Source of the DNA: Phaeobacter sp. B1627
GTDB taxonomy: Bacteria > Pseudomonadota > Alphaproteobacteria > Rhodobacterales > Rhodobacteraceae
Length of the DNA: 64,000 nucleotides
Reading direction: 5' to 3'
Assembly: GCF_006265095.1 (NCBI RefSeq)
Contig: NZ_VCNK01000020.1
Location: forward strand, 62,001-126,000
Shown: piece by piece, positions 1 to 7,718 of the stretch
Numbering within the stretch: the first letter of the stretch is position 1
Layout of the letters: the number at the start of each line of letters is the position of its first letter
Position numbers and translations under genes: made by a program
Notes under the pieces: generated by a model
The model's input: only the letters and a program-made list of their open reading frames with translations
Database searches by the model: none
Told to the model about the DNA's origin: nothing

Positions 1-2
1 AC

Positions 3-512
3 GCGCCGCTGGTGATGCCCGAGGTGATCACCGGTCTGTCGCTGCTGCTCTTGTTCATCGGCATCGGCCTGGACCGGGGGGTGCTGACGATCGTCTTGGC
101 GCACACGACGTTTTCCATGTGCTACGTCTCGGTGGTGGTGTCGTCGCGGCTGGCGACCTTTGACCGCTCGCTGGAAGAGGCCGCCCTGGATCTGGGCTGC
201 TCCGCCGCCGAGGCGTTTCGTCTTGTAACCCTGCCGATCATCGCGCCGGCCGTGGTGTCCGGCTGGCTCCTTGCCTTCACCTTGTCGCTCGACGATCTTG
301 TGATCGCCTCCTTCACCACCGGACCTGCGGCCACCACCCTGCCGATCAAGATCTTCTCAGCGGTGCGGCTGGGAGTTTCGCCGGAAATCAATGCGCTTTC
401 GACAATCATGATCACGGTCGTCACCGTCGGGGTCATTGGTGCCTCCTTGGTGAGCAAACGCGCATTGGTGAAACAACGGCAGGAAGAACAGGACGCGGTG
501 CGCGCCTCATGA
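3..512 (+). CDS. ABC transporter permease, PotC/PotI type (5' end outside window)
   Basis: Inner-membrane permease of a binding-protein-dependent ABC importer for polyamines such as putrescine or spermidine. Only the C-terminal part is present. The frame is open to the left edge (it reads APLVMPEVITGL), so the first methionine codons seen are internal. The EAA cytoplasmic loop that docks to the ATPase is visible (EEAALDLGCSAAEAFRLVTLP), followed by hydrophobic helices and the LSLDDLVIASF segment typical of PotC/PotI. The stop overlaps the start of the next gene by four bases, so the two are translationally coupled. The neighbouring amine-oxidase-like flavoprotein supports a polyamine role. 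The exact substrate is inferred. Confidence 0.88.
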   Translation, partial: APLVMPEVITGLSLLLLFIGIGLDRGVLTIVLAHTTFSMCYVSVVVSSRLATFDRSLEEAALDLGCSAAEAFRLVTLPIIAPAVVSGWLLAFTLSLDDLVIASFTTGPAATTLPIKIFSAVRLGVSPEINALSTIMITVVTVGVIGASLVSKRALVKQRQEEQDAVRAS

Positions 513-1816
513 TGCGGCGAATCTTTCCGGATTACGCCTACGGCACCGGCCCGCGGAGCAATTGCTGGTGGGATGAAACCTGCCCTGCGCCGGTGTGGCC
601 CGAACTGGACCGGGCGCGCGAGGTCGACGTGGCGATCATTGGTGGCGGCTTTACCGGCCTGTCCACCGCGCTTCACCTGGCCGAGGCCGGTGTCGATGTG
701 GCCGTGATCGAGGCGGAAACACCGGGATGGGGCGCCTCGGGCCGCAACGGTGGCTTCTGCTGTCTTGGCGGTGCCAAACTCGGCAGCAGAGCAATGGAGC
801 GCCTCCACGGTCGCCGGGAGACACAGGTCTATCAGGCGGGCGAGGAAGAAGCTGTCCATCTGGTGGAACGTCTGATCGCCCGCCATGGCATAGAGGCAGA
901 TACGCATTCCTCTGGCGAAACCGTCATGGCCCACTCCGCCAAAGCGGGCGCCGCACTGCGCCGGGCCGCCCAAAACACCGGCGCGGACTTCATCGATGGC
1001 CCAGCTCTTGCAGCAAATGGGCTTGGGGGCCGCTTCCACGGCGCCATGACGACTCCGCTCGGCTTCGCCCTCAATCCCCGCAAGTACCTCTTTGGCCTTG
1101 CCGCCGCTGCCGCGACTGCCGGCGCGACCCTTTATCAGCGCAGCCCGGCTCTGGATCTGTGGCAGGATGACAGCGGCTGGCACGCCCGCACGCCAAAGGG
1201 CCGGATCTCCGCCAAACGGCTGGTGATTGCCACGAATGGGTATTCCAGCGAGAACATTCCCGGCTGGCTGGCGGGCCGCTACATGCCAGCGCAATCCACC
1301 GTCATGGTCACCCGCCCGCTGACGGCGGATGAGCAGGCCGCACAGGGCTGGACCAGTGCCCAGATGGCCTATGACACCCGTCACATGCTGCATTACTTTC
1401 GCCTGATGCCAGACGGACGGTTTCTGTTTGGAATGCGCGGTGGCTTGATGTCCTCGCCCCGGGCCGAAGCGAAAATCCGCACAGCTCTGCGCAGCCATTT
1501 CGACCGACTGTTTCCGGCGTGGCGCGGAGTGGAGGCCACGCATATGTGGTCCGGCATGGTCTGCCTATCGCGCAATCTGGTGCCCTTTGTCGGCTCGGTT
1601 CCGGACCACCCGGGCCTGTTTGCGGGCCTGTGCTACCATGGAAATGGCGTCGCAATGGGCAGCTATGCCGGCAGGTTGCTGGCCGATCTCGTACAGGGCA
1701 AAACTCCCGAAGCCCCCTATCCAGACCTCTTCCAGCGGATGCCCCGGTTTCCCTTGGGCCGGGCCCGCCGCCTGCTGATGCCGCCCGCCTATGCGCTGCT
1801 CGGCCTGATGGACTGA
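509..1816 (+). CDS. FAD-dependent oxidoreductase, DAO/PuuB-like
   Basis: Predicted cytoplasmic flavoprotein of the D-amino acid oxidase family, 435 residues. It resembles enzymes that oxidise gamma-glutamylputrescine or similar secondary amines with release of hydrogen peroxide. An N-terminal Rossmann motif is clear (VAIIGGGFTGLSTALHLAE, about residues 40-58), followed by GWGASGRNGGF, which in this family holds the flavin. The C-terminal FAD motif HPGLFAGLCYHGNGVAMG is also present. It overlaps the preceding permease gene by four bases (ATGA), which points to one polyamine uptake and oxidation operon. Substrate is inferred from context only. Its 3' end overlaps the convergent kinase-like gene by 28 bases. 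Confidence 0.88.
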   Translation: MMRRIFPDYAYGTGPRSNCWWDETCPAPVWPELDRAREVDVAIIGGGFTGLSTALHLAEAGVDVAVIEAETPGWGASGRNGGFCCLGGAKLGSRAMERLHGRRETQVYQAGEEEAVHLVERLIARHGIEADTHSSGETVMAHSAKAGAALRRAAQNTGADFIDGPALAANGLGGRFHGAMTTPLGFALNPRKYLFGLAAAAATAGATLYQRSPALDLWQDDSGWHARTPKGRISAKRLVIATNGYSSENIPGWLAGRYMPAQSTVMVTRPLTADEQAAQGWTSAQMAYDTRHMLHYFRLMPDGRFLFGMRGGLMSSPRAEAKIRTALRSHFDRLFPAWRGVEATHMWSGMVCLSRNLVPFVGSVPDHPGLFAGLCYHGNGVAMGSYAGRLLADLVQGKTPEAPYPDLFQRMPRFPLGRARRLLMPPAYALLGLMD

Positions 1817-2583
1817 AGCTCTGAAACCTCCAGATCCAGCGCCTCGGTATCGTTGCGCCACATGCAGTAGGCCGCCATCCGCCAATGAAACCAGGGCTTC
1901 AGGGCGAAGTAGCGCGCCACCACGCGGCGATCCGGATAGGCAGAGGCAAATTGCGCCTCTTCCTCTGGCCCAAGCGGCCGACCACGGTACAAGAACTGCA
2001 TTGCAGGGGACAGAAACAGGGCCAGATCTTCCGCCGGGTCGCCCCGTTGCGGGCATTGCCAGTCAATCAACGCAAGGGTCCCGTCATGTTCCACCAGGTT
2101 GCCGGGCACCGGATCCCCATGGATGAGGCCCGTCTGGCGCGTCGGCGGGACCACTCCCTGCGGATGCAAGCGACGTAAATCCCGGCCGGGACCAGAGCAT
2201 TGCGCCAATATATTCAGGGTCTGAGACGCCAGAGCCTGCGATCCGTTTGCCCCGTCCGGCAGCCCGGAGAACGCGACCTGATCGTGCAATATCCCCAACA
2301 GACGGGCCACATGCGCGGTATCCTCCCGCCAGGGGGCCCCGACCAGGTGGCTGTACATCAGCCAGTCCTGCCCCTGCCATCTGCCGTGCGCAAGGTAGCG
2401 TGGCACGAAACCGGTGCCGCTCAGGGCCCGCAGGCTCTGACGCTCGCGGACGGGGTCATTGGCAAAAAGCGGATTGCCCCGCGATGGGCGGTAGAGTTTC
2501 ACAACAACCCCGCCGGCCTGCCAGACGTGATTGCTGCGCCCGCCGGACAATGGGGTGGGGCCGGAAAGAGGCCAGCCCTGCAT
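1789..2583 (-). CDS. Phosphotransferase, APH/choline kinase fold
   Basis: A 264-residue small-molecule kinase-like protein of the aminoglycoside phosphotransferase/thiamine kinase fold. The catalytic loop is intact (HGDPVPGN, residues 155-162, with the Brenner Asp157) and so is the Mg-binding DWQ motif (Asp174). An N-terminal Gly-rich stretch (PLSGGRSNHVW) and the ATP-binding lysine in VVVKLYRP complete the fold. The natural substrate cannot be read from sequence. Possibilities include a sugar, choline or thiamine. The ATG at 2583 is the first start in frame. Codons upstream stay open to about 2690 but offer no ATG, GTG or TTG. It lies tail to tail with the oxidoreductase and downstream of flgD. 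Confidence 0.82.
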   Translation of the reverse strand: MQGWPLSGPTPLSGGRSNHVWQAGGVVVKLYRPSRGNPLFANDPVRERQSLRALSGTGFVPRYLAHGRWQGQDWLMYSHLVGAPWREDTAHVARLLGILHDQVAFSGLPDGANGSQALASQTLNILAQCSGPGRDLRRLHPQGVVPPTRQTGLIHGDPVPGNLVEHDGTLALIDWQCPQRGDPAEDLALFLSPAMQFLYRGRPLGPEEEAQFASAYPDRRVVARYFALKPWFHWRMAAYCMWRNDTEALDLEVSELQSIRPSSA

Positions 2584-2712
2584 CGCAAGATGGCGAAACA
2601 GGGCTGGTGCAATATCATCGGCTACGATCGTCAGGATAGCGCTCCACGGTCGGATCGGCGCCTGTCCCCGGCAGCCACAGAGGCCCGGTCAGAAGCCGTA
2701 TCTGCGGAAATA

Positions 2713-3390
2713 TCACGATGCCGTATCGGGATCTCGCAGCGCAGTGACCGAGGAGGCAAGGATGGCGGTTCCGCTTTGAAGGATCAAGGCCACCTGTCCA
2801 TCCACGTTCTGGGTTTCTTCGACCACCCCGTAGACTTCGGCGATTTCCGACAGGATCACCTCATCGTCGGAATAGCTCTCGACCACAAAGGTATAATTGC
2901 CGTCCGGAAGTGTCTCGCCGTCTGTGCCTTCGCCATTCCACATGTAGGGTTCAGCAGAGACCGGCAGTTCAATCCGGCCAACTTCCGCTTCGGTATCATC
3001 ATAGATGACCAACTGCACCTCGTCGGCAACGGCAGCCGGGTTCGGCGAAACGGAGATCGGGGTCGATCCATCAAAGTGAGCCGCCGCCTGGGCCCGGACT
3101 TCCTTGCCGACCCATCCGGTCAATTGCGACATATTCGTGAGCGACAGTTGTGTCAGCATGCTGGCCAATGTGTCGTTGGTCAAAACCTGCTGTTCAACCG
3201 CGGAGAACTGCGCAAGCTGGGCGGTATAGTCCGACGAATCCATCGGCTCCAGCGGGTCCTGATATTTGGCCTGTGTCGTCATCAGCGTCAGGAAGGTTTC
3301 AAAGTCCGACGACAATGCCGATGTTGCGGTTTGCGTCGCAGATGAGCTGAGCGCGCTGGTCGTACCCAGACCGGAAATTTCAGTGGTCAT
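2713..3390 (-). CDS. flgD: FlgD, flagellar hook assembly scaffold
   Basis: Hook-capping protein, 225 residues, exported by the flagellar type III system, where it scaffolds hook-subunit polymerisation. The N-terminal FlgD signature is clear (FLTLMTTQAKYQDPLEPMDSS, with the QxxxQDPLxPxD pattern, then AQLAQFSAVEQQ). The C-terminal half has the FlgD Ig/tudor-like repeat (GRIELPVSAEPYMWNGEGTDG, then LPDGNYTF). It follows the fliK gene by four bases on the same strand, the usual hook-length-control/hook-cap pairing. flgE, the hook gene that often follows, is not here; the next gene is an unrelated kinase. Confidence 0.95.
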   Translation of the reverse strand: MTTEISGLGTTSALSSSATQTATSALSSDFETFLTLMTTQAKYQDPLEPMDSSDYTAQLAQFSAVEQQVLTNDTLASMLTQLSLTNMSQLTGWVGKEVRAQAAAHFDGSTPISVSPNPAAVADEVQLVIYDDTEAEVGRIELPVSAEPYMWNGEGTDGETLPDGNYTFVVESYSDDEVILSEIAEVYGVVEETQNVDGQVALILQSGTAILASSVTALRDPDTAS

Positions 3391-3394
3391 TCTC

Positions 3395-5005
3395 TCAGAT
3401 CCTTATGTCCAGCCCGTCGGCCGATATGTTGAGTTGTTGTGACAAAGGCAGCCCCTGCGGCTCCTCCTCTACGGCATCACCGTCGCCCTTCAGCGCGGTG
3501 CCGCCGGAACTATCTGTCATTTCCCCGTCCTCTGATTGTCCCGCCGACGTGTCGGAGCCGAATTGGAAAGAGATGTCGGAGAAGCCCATTTCCTTGAATT
3601 CCCGCGCCAGGTCCTGAATGTGGCGGCGCATCAGGTCTTCGGTTTCCTGCCGTTCAGCCTGGATGACAACGGTCACGCCGGTTTCAGTGGTGGAAACCCT
3701 CATATTCACGTGACCCAGCTCTCTCGGGTTCAGCGAGACATCGATATTGCGCTTCCCATTGGTGGCAACCGCCTCTGCCAGTTGCTGCGCTACAAGGCGG
3801 GGCGTTTCAGCGCGAAAGCTGGCCGCGCCAGACCGAACAGAGGCCTCAGCCAGCAATTGCGGCAGGGCAAAGCTCTCTGCGCCGCGCTGCGTGAGAACAT
3901 CCTCGCCCGTCCCGGCACTGTCGGACGCGCCAAATACGCTGGTGACCACCGCAGAGGACGATTGCAGAACCGTGCCGGTCGCCGCAGACGGCGTCGCCGT
4001 ACCGCTGGCTGGTGCGCCCGGTGTTTGAGTTGTCTTTGGCTGAACGTTCGCAGATTGCGTACGCACATCAAAGGCGGCGCCCGGAGCTTGCATCCCCGAC
4101 GCCGTCTGAACCGGAGCATCCGCTCTGGCTGATCGGGCCTGCACCTCCGCAACGGTTTGTTGTGCCGTAGTCGCCGGCTGCACTCCCGGCAGACGGATCG
4201 ATGCATCGTCCCCCTTGCCCGTCGCCCCAACCTCGATGTCCGTGGCCGGTTTTGCAGGAGTCCCAGCCTCCGTCGCGCTCGCCTGCGGGCGCTGTTGGCG
4301 CAAGGTCTCACGGTGCGCGTCCAATGTCGTTGAGATGCCATTGCGCCCTTTCTGCTCTTCGAGGGCGCTGGCACGAGATGCCAACAGTGAGGCGGGTTCC
4401 ATATCGGATGCCTCCCCTTCAGCCACTGGTTCTGCGCCGGGCTGGAGGGAATCTTCGTCCGGCAGCTCGGTTGGAGCGGCGGCAGGCGATACCACACGGT
4501 CTCCCGGTGTTTTGGTCAATGACCCCGGTGCCGTCTCTTCCGCGCCTTTGCTGGCGGGTGCCGGGTTTTGCGGAGACAGGATTTGCTCCTGGGCGGTTAT
4601 CAGATCCTGTTCGGCAGAATCATCGACAGAATTACCGGACTGCTCTGTGAATTCATCGCCCTCTAGTGGCGCTACCGCCGTTTCGGGCGATGTGCCATCA
4701 GGAGCGGACCCCTCTTCGGTGTCCAAGCCCCCCCCCTCGGACGCGGGTTGCGATGCGACGGCGGTTGTCTCAGTCTCAGACGCCTGACCGTCAACAGAGT
4801 CAGCCCCTTGGCGTTGTTTCGGTTCTTGGGGCCCCTGGGGATCTCGGGGATCTCGGGCATCTCGGGATTTCTGATTTGCTTCATTGGCCGACCGCCTCAT
4901 AGCGGACTCAAAGGAGTCGCCGGATTTCCGATGGGCATCGGATCGCTGCGGCGACTCAACGGGCTTGCTGCCAACTGATTGAGTCAAAAGGAAGTTCATC
5001 ATCAT
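3395..5005 (-). CDS. fliK: FliK-like hook-length control protein
   Basis: Secreted molecular ruler of the flagellar hook, 536 residues. The first 400 residues are low-complexity, rich in Ser, Ala, Glu, Pro and Gln, as expected for the disordered ruler. The C-terminal Flg_hook domain is recognisable: KRNIDVSLNPRELGHVNMRV (L-x-P-x-x-LG-x-v-x-v), then VVIQAERQETEDLMRRHIQ. Three consecutive ATG codons open the frame (5005, 5002, 4999), and which is used is uncertain. It is transcribed divergently from flgJ across a 126-bp gap holding a CtrA-like box, and upstream of flgD in one operon. Confidence 0.88.
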   Translation of the reverse strand: MMMNFLLTQSVGSKPVESPQRSDAHRKSGDSFESAMRRSANEANQKSRDARDPRDPQGPQEPKQRQGADSVDGQASETETTAVASQPASEGGGLDTEEGSAPDGTSPETAVAPLEGDEFTEQSGNSVDDSAEQDLITAQEQILSPQNPAPASKGAEETAPGSLTKTPGDRVVSPAAAPTELPDEDSLQPGAEPVAEGEASDMEPASLLASRASALEEQKGRNGISTTLDAHRETLRQQRPQASATEAGTPAKPATDIEVGATGKGDDASIRLPGVQPATTAQQTVAEVQARSARADAPVQTASGMQAPGAAFDVRTQSANVQPKTTQTPGAPASGTATPSAATGTVLQSSSAVVTSVFGASDSAGTGEDVLTQRGAESFALPQLLAEASVRSGAASFRAETPRLVAQQLAEAVATNGKRNIDVSLNPRELGHVNMRVSTTETGVTVVIQAERQETEDLMRRHIQDLAREFKEMGFSDISFQFGSDTSAGQSEDGEMTDSSGGTALKGDGDAVEEEPQGLPLSQQLNISADGLDIRI

Positions 5006-5054
5006 GGTCCACCGGATGTTCTATCTCGTGTGACCAATGAATATCGCAAACCAG

Positions 5055-5069
5055 TTACGTTATTTTTAA
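5055..5069. promoter_or_regulatory. CtrA-like box, fliK/flgJ divergent promoter
   Basis: The sequence reads TTAC, seven bases, TTAA, one mismatch from the CtrA consensus TTAA-N7-TTAA that controls flagellar genes in alphaproteobacteria. It sits in the AT-rich gap between fliK (leftward) and flgJ (rightward). The call rests on motif and position only. Confidence 0.4.
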
Positions 5070-5131
5070 CTGCTTTTTGCGAAAACTCGAAAAATCGAAG
5101 AATTCGACACCTATATAAGGACGGAGGCAGA

Positions 5132-5422
5132 ATGCCCGTACCAACTGTTTCGCTGCCCACCTCGGCAGCCCCGTTGCAGCAGGTCGCTGATCCAAAAGAC
5201 GCAGCATTGCGTCAGGCGGCGATCGACCTCGAAGCATCCTTTCTTTCTGAAATGTTAAAAGCAGCAGGCCTGGGCAAGGCGCCGGAAGCCTTTGGCGGTG
5301 GCTCAGGCGAAGACCAGTTCGCAAGCCTGCTGGTCAATGAACAGGCACGGGCCATGGCCGAAAGCGGCGGCATCGGATTGGCCGAATCCATCTATAACTC
5401 ACTGAAGGACTCTCAAGAATGA
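5132..5422 (+). CDS. flgJ: Rod-binding protein, FlgJ N-terminal type
   Basis: Ninety-six residues matching the N-terminal rod-binding half of FlgJ without the muramidase half, the usual alphaproteobacterial form. The conserved core is visible: KDAALRQAAIDLEASFLSEM (family pattern: AA-x-x-FE-x-x-FL-x-x-ML), then a disordered GGGSGEDQF stretch and the NEQARAMAESGGIGLAESIY ending. The frame is open further upstream, but the ATG at 5132 is preceded by ACGGAGG at 5121-5127 and begins where the similarity does. It overlaps the next gene by four bases (ATGA). Confidence 0.88.
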   Translation: MPVPTVSLPTSAAPLQQVADPKDAALRQAAIDLEASFLSEMLKAAGLGKAPEAFGGGSGEDQFASLLVNEQARAMAESGGIGLAESIYNSLKDSQE

Positions 5423-5787
5423 GCACACTGACCAACCAGACCCCCCAAGCCCTGATTACAGCCCTCGATGCAATTCTTGATCAGGAACGCGCCGCGCTAA
5501 AAGAGGGGCAGCTCCATAAGCTGGAAGGCCTCCTGCAGCAGAAGGAAGCGCTGTTTGACCAACTCAATGCCATCGGCAACCTGGAAAAGGCCGCATTGGA
5601 TACCGTAAACAATAAAGTCGCCCGCAACCAGGAGCTACTCGGCAGCGCCATGAAAGGTATCAAGGCTGTTGCCAACCGGATGGCGGAATTACGCAAGGTT
5701 CGCCGGGGTTTGGAAGTTTATGACCGGTCCGGACGGAAGACGCAATTCTCAACCACAGGGAGTCTTAAGTTGGAAAAGCGCGCGTAA
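5419..5787 (+). CDS. flgN: FlgN-like flagellar export chaperone
   Basis: A 122-residue, almost entirely helical cytoplasmic protein with a Glu/Gln/Lys-rich N-terminal coiled coil (LDQERAALKEGQLHKLEGLL) that fits the FlgN family of chaperones for the hook-filament junction proteins FlgK and FlgL. Its start overlaps the flgJ stop (ATGA), so the two are coupled. Clients flgK and flgL are outside the window. The family assignment rests on length, helicity, the LxxLLxxExxAL-like register and position between flgJ and flagellin. Confidence 0.75.
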   Translation: MSTLTNQTPQALITALDAILDQERAALKEGQLHKLEGLLQQKEALFDQLNAIGNLEKAALDTVNNKVARNQELLGSAMKGIKAVANRMAELRKVRRGLEVYDRSGRKTQFSTTGSLKLEKRA

Positions 5788-5831
5788 CCCACCGGGAATT
5801 GGAGACAATTTTAAAAATGCAAATTGGACCA

Positions 5832-5846
5832 TTAGCACTCTCTTAG
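5832..5846. promoter_or_regulatory. Degenerate CtrA-like box upstream of flagellin
   Basis: TTAG, seven bases, TTAG: two matched half-sites with the spacing of the CtrA box but one mismatch in each half. It lies 156 bp upstream of the flagellin start. This is weak evidence on its own. The flagellin promoter could equally be a sigma-28 or other class. Confidence 0.25.
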
Positions 5847-5933
5847 CACCTGATACGCCAAAGTCGCCTTGCATCTCGACTGAGGTGGCGCGGAAACCGA
5901 AAGGTGAAGCAAAGTCAGAAAGACGACAGAGAG

Positions 5934-5981
5934 AGCTTCGGCAACGAAGCTGAGATACCAAATCAGGGGTTAAATTGCCCC
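5934..5981 (+). promoter_or_regulatory. Structured 5' leader of the flagellin mRNA
   Basis: Two hairpins precede the flagellin start. AGCTTCG-GCAA-CGAAGCT at 5934-5951 is a perfect 7-bp stem closed by a GNRA tetraloop. GGGG-N8-CCCC follows at 5966-5981, just before the ribosome site AAAGGAAC. In Caulobacter, FlbT binds the flagellin 5' leader and controls its stability. flbT lies three genes downstream here, so this leader is a plausible FlbT target. The structure is read directly; the binding is inference. Confidence 0.5.
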
Positions 5982-6001
5982 GTATTAAAGGAACTTATGC
6001 T

Positions 6002-6850
6002 ATGTCCAGCATTCTGACGAACAATGGCGCAATGGTTGCACTCCAGACGTTGAAGTCTGTGAACGATGACCTGAACACCACCCAGTCGAATATCTCCACC
6101 GGTAAAGAAATCGGCACAGCCAAAGACAACTCCGCTGTGTGGGCGATCTCCAAGACAATGGAATCCGACATCGCTGGTTTTGAAGCGATCGAAGAAGGCC
6201 TTGCGATCGGCGAAGCAACCGTTGCCGTTGCCTCTGCAGGCGCGGAACAGATTGTTGAAAAACTGACTGAAATCAAGGAACTGATCGTTTCCGCTCAGTC
6301 CGAGAACGTCGATCACGCCAAGATCCAAACAGACATCACCTCCAAGGTTGAGCAGGTTGAAGCCATCATCTCTGCGGCGCAATTCAACGGTGCGAACCTT
6401 CTGGCGAGTGACATCGACGGCAACACAACAACCGAGATGGGCGTTCTGGCCTCCCTCGACCGTGAGGGCGCCGGCGGTACAGTGACTGCAGTGGAGATCA
6501 CCATCGCCACCGTGGACTTTGAATCGAGCCTGGATCTGACTGCGGACTTGACCTCGATCACCGATACCACCTCTGCGGCATCCGCGCTGGGTGAGATCGA
6601 AACCTTCCTGCAAACTGCGATCACCGGCGCCGCCGCTCTGGGTGCCTCTGCCGCGCGCCTGGACGATCAGTCGATGTTCGTGGCCGATCTGGTCGATTCC
6701 ATGACCCTCGGTGTCTCCACAATGACGGACACCAATATGGAAGAAGCCTCTGCACGTCTTAGCGCGCTGCAAACTCAGCAGGAGCTTGCCATTCAATCGC
6801 TGACAATCGCCAATGAAGCCCCGAGCTCGCTCCAACAGCTCTTCCGCTAA
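6002..6850 (+). CDS. fliC: Flagellin
   Basis: Filament subunit, 282 residues, secreted through the flagellar type III apparatus. The N-terminal D0/D1 coiled coil is typical (MSSILTNNGAMVALQTLKSV, then NISTGKEIGTAKDNSAVWAI), and the C-terminal D0 ends in LQTQQELAIQSLTIANEAPSS and QQLF. The central variable domain is short. The ATG at 6002 is chosen over an upstream in-frame codon at 5975 because the mature flagellin consensus starts there and AAAGGAAC precedes it. Only one flagellin gene is seen, monocistronic between a structured leader and a long hairpin, with the regulators flaF and flbT downstream. Confidence 0.96.
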   Translation: MSSILTNNGAMVALQTLKSVNDDLNTTQSNISTGKEIGTAKDNSAVWAISKTMESDIAGFEAIEEGLAIGEATVAVASAGAEQIVEKLTEIKELIVSAQSENVDHAKIQTDITSKVEQVEAIISAAQFNGANLLASDIDGNTTTEMGVLASLDREGAGGTVTAVEITIATVDFESSLDLTADLTSITDTTSAASALGEIETFLQTAITGAAALGASAARLDDQSMFVADLVDSMTLGVSTMTDTNMEEASARLSALQTQQELAIQSLTIANEAPSSLQQLFR

Positions 6851-6861
6851 ATAGCCTTTCG

Positions 6862-6887
6862 CCTGGGACCCTGAATAGGGTCCCAGG
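6862..6887 (+). terminator. Flagellin 3' hairpin
   Basis: A perfect 11-bp stem (CCTGGGACCCT / AGGGTCCCAGG) with a GAAT loop, 11 bp after the flagellin stop. There is no T-run, so it may stabilise the abundant flagellin mRNA or attenuate read-through into flaF rather than terminate fully. Confidence 0.7.
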
Positions 6888-6939
6888 TGCCTACCTACGT
6901 CTCTGAGAATCAGTGAGCAATAATACGTTAGGATAACAC

Positions 6940-7311
6940 GTGAATGCCCTTCTAAAGGCGAAGAGCGCCTATGCGGCGGCAAAAGCCCCGACCCGCACTG
7001 CACGGAACACCGAATATGAAATCTTGGCGCGTATCACGCATCGCATGATCGTGGCGAACGGCAAGGGGTCTGACGGTTTCAAGGAGCTTGTCGCAGCTGT
7101 TTCCGATAACCGTAAACTCTGGACACTCTTCACTGCGGATCTGGCGAAGGACGGCAACAAGCTGCCGACCGAGCTGAAACAACGCCTGTTTCATTTGGCC
7201 CGCTTCACGCGTGAGCACAGCAGCAAGGTCCTGGCTCGCAAAGCCACGGTCCAGCCGCTTGTAGAAATCAACACGGCCATCATGCGTGGCCTCAGAAGCG
7301 GAGCGTCCTGA
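6940..7311 (+). CDS. flaF: FlaF, flagellar biosynthesis regulator
   Basis: A 123-residue member of the FlaF family, found with FlbT in alphaproteobacteria. FlaF promotes flagellin translation or secretion, opposing FlbT. Typical features are ARNTEYEILARITHRM near the N-terminus, DNRKLWTLFTADLA in the middle and PLVEINTAIMRGLR at the end. The start is GTG at 6940; an ATG four bases later is out of frame. It ends two bases before flbT, so the two are cotranscribed. Confidence 0.95.
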   Translation: MNALLKAKSAYAAAKAPTRTARNTEYEILARITHRMIVANGKGSDGFKELVAAVSDNRKLWTLFTADLAKDGNKLPTELKQRLFHLARFTREHSSKVLARKATVQPLVEINTAIMRGLRSGAS

Positions 7312-7313
7312 AA

Positions 7314-7718
7314 ATGAGTGGATTGGTCCTTAAACTCGCGCCGAAAGAGCGCGTTTTGGTCAACGGCGCCGTGATCGAGAATGGAGATCGCCGCAGCCGC
7401 CTATCAATCGTAACCCCTGATGCAAATATCCTGCGTCTACGTGATGCGATTCACCCTGAACAAGCGAATACGCCAGTGCGTCGTGTTTGCTACGCAGCCC
7501 AGCTGGTGCTTTCGGGGGATGTCGATCCCGAAGAAGACCGGTTGCCAATGTTGCGCCGTATCGAAGAACTGAGTCAGGTCTTCACCGACCCAGACAGTCG
7601 GGCGGCCCTGTCAGAAGCAACCGAGTCGGTGATCAGCAACAATCACTATCGATGCCTCAAGGCACTTCGAGCCTTGCTGCCGCGGGAGGAACGGCTCATG
7701 GCCGTCAGATCGCAATGA
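7314..7718 (+). CDS. flbT: FlbT, post-transcriptional flagellin regulator
   Basis: RNA-binding regulator, 134 residues. It couples flagellin mRNA stability to completion of the basal body in Caulobacter and relatives. It starts with the FlbT signature GLVLKLAPKERVLVNGAVIE and contains NGDRRSRLSIVTPDANILRL and YYAAQL-like RRVCYAAQLVLSGD. It lies directly behind flaF and its stop overlaps the start of the DUF1217 gene by four bases. The likely target is the flagellin leader described at 5934-5981. Confidence 0.95.
   Translation: MSGLVLKLAPKERVLVNGAVIENGDRRSRLSIVTPDANILRLRDAIHPEQANTPVRRVCYAAQLVLSGDVDPEEDRLPMLRRIEELSQVFTDPDSRAALSEATESVISNNHYRCLKALRALLPREERLMAVRSQ

Noticed and set aside
122-1543. 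A 473-codon antisense frame opposite the ABC permease and FAD oxidoreductase
   Set aside because: The plus-strand genes have clear family motifs; the antisense frame has none.
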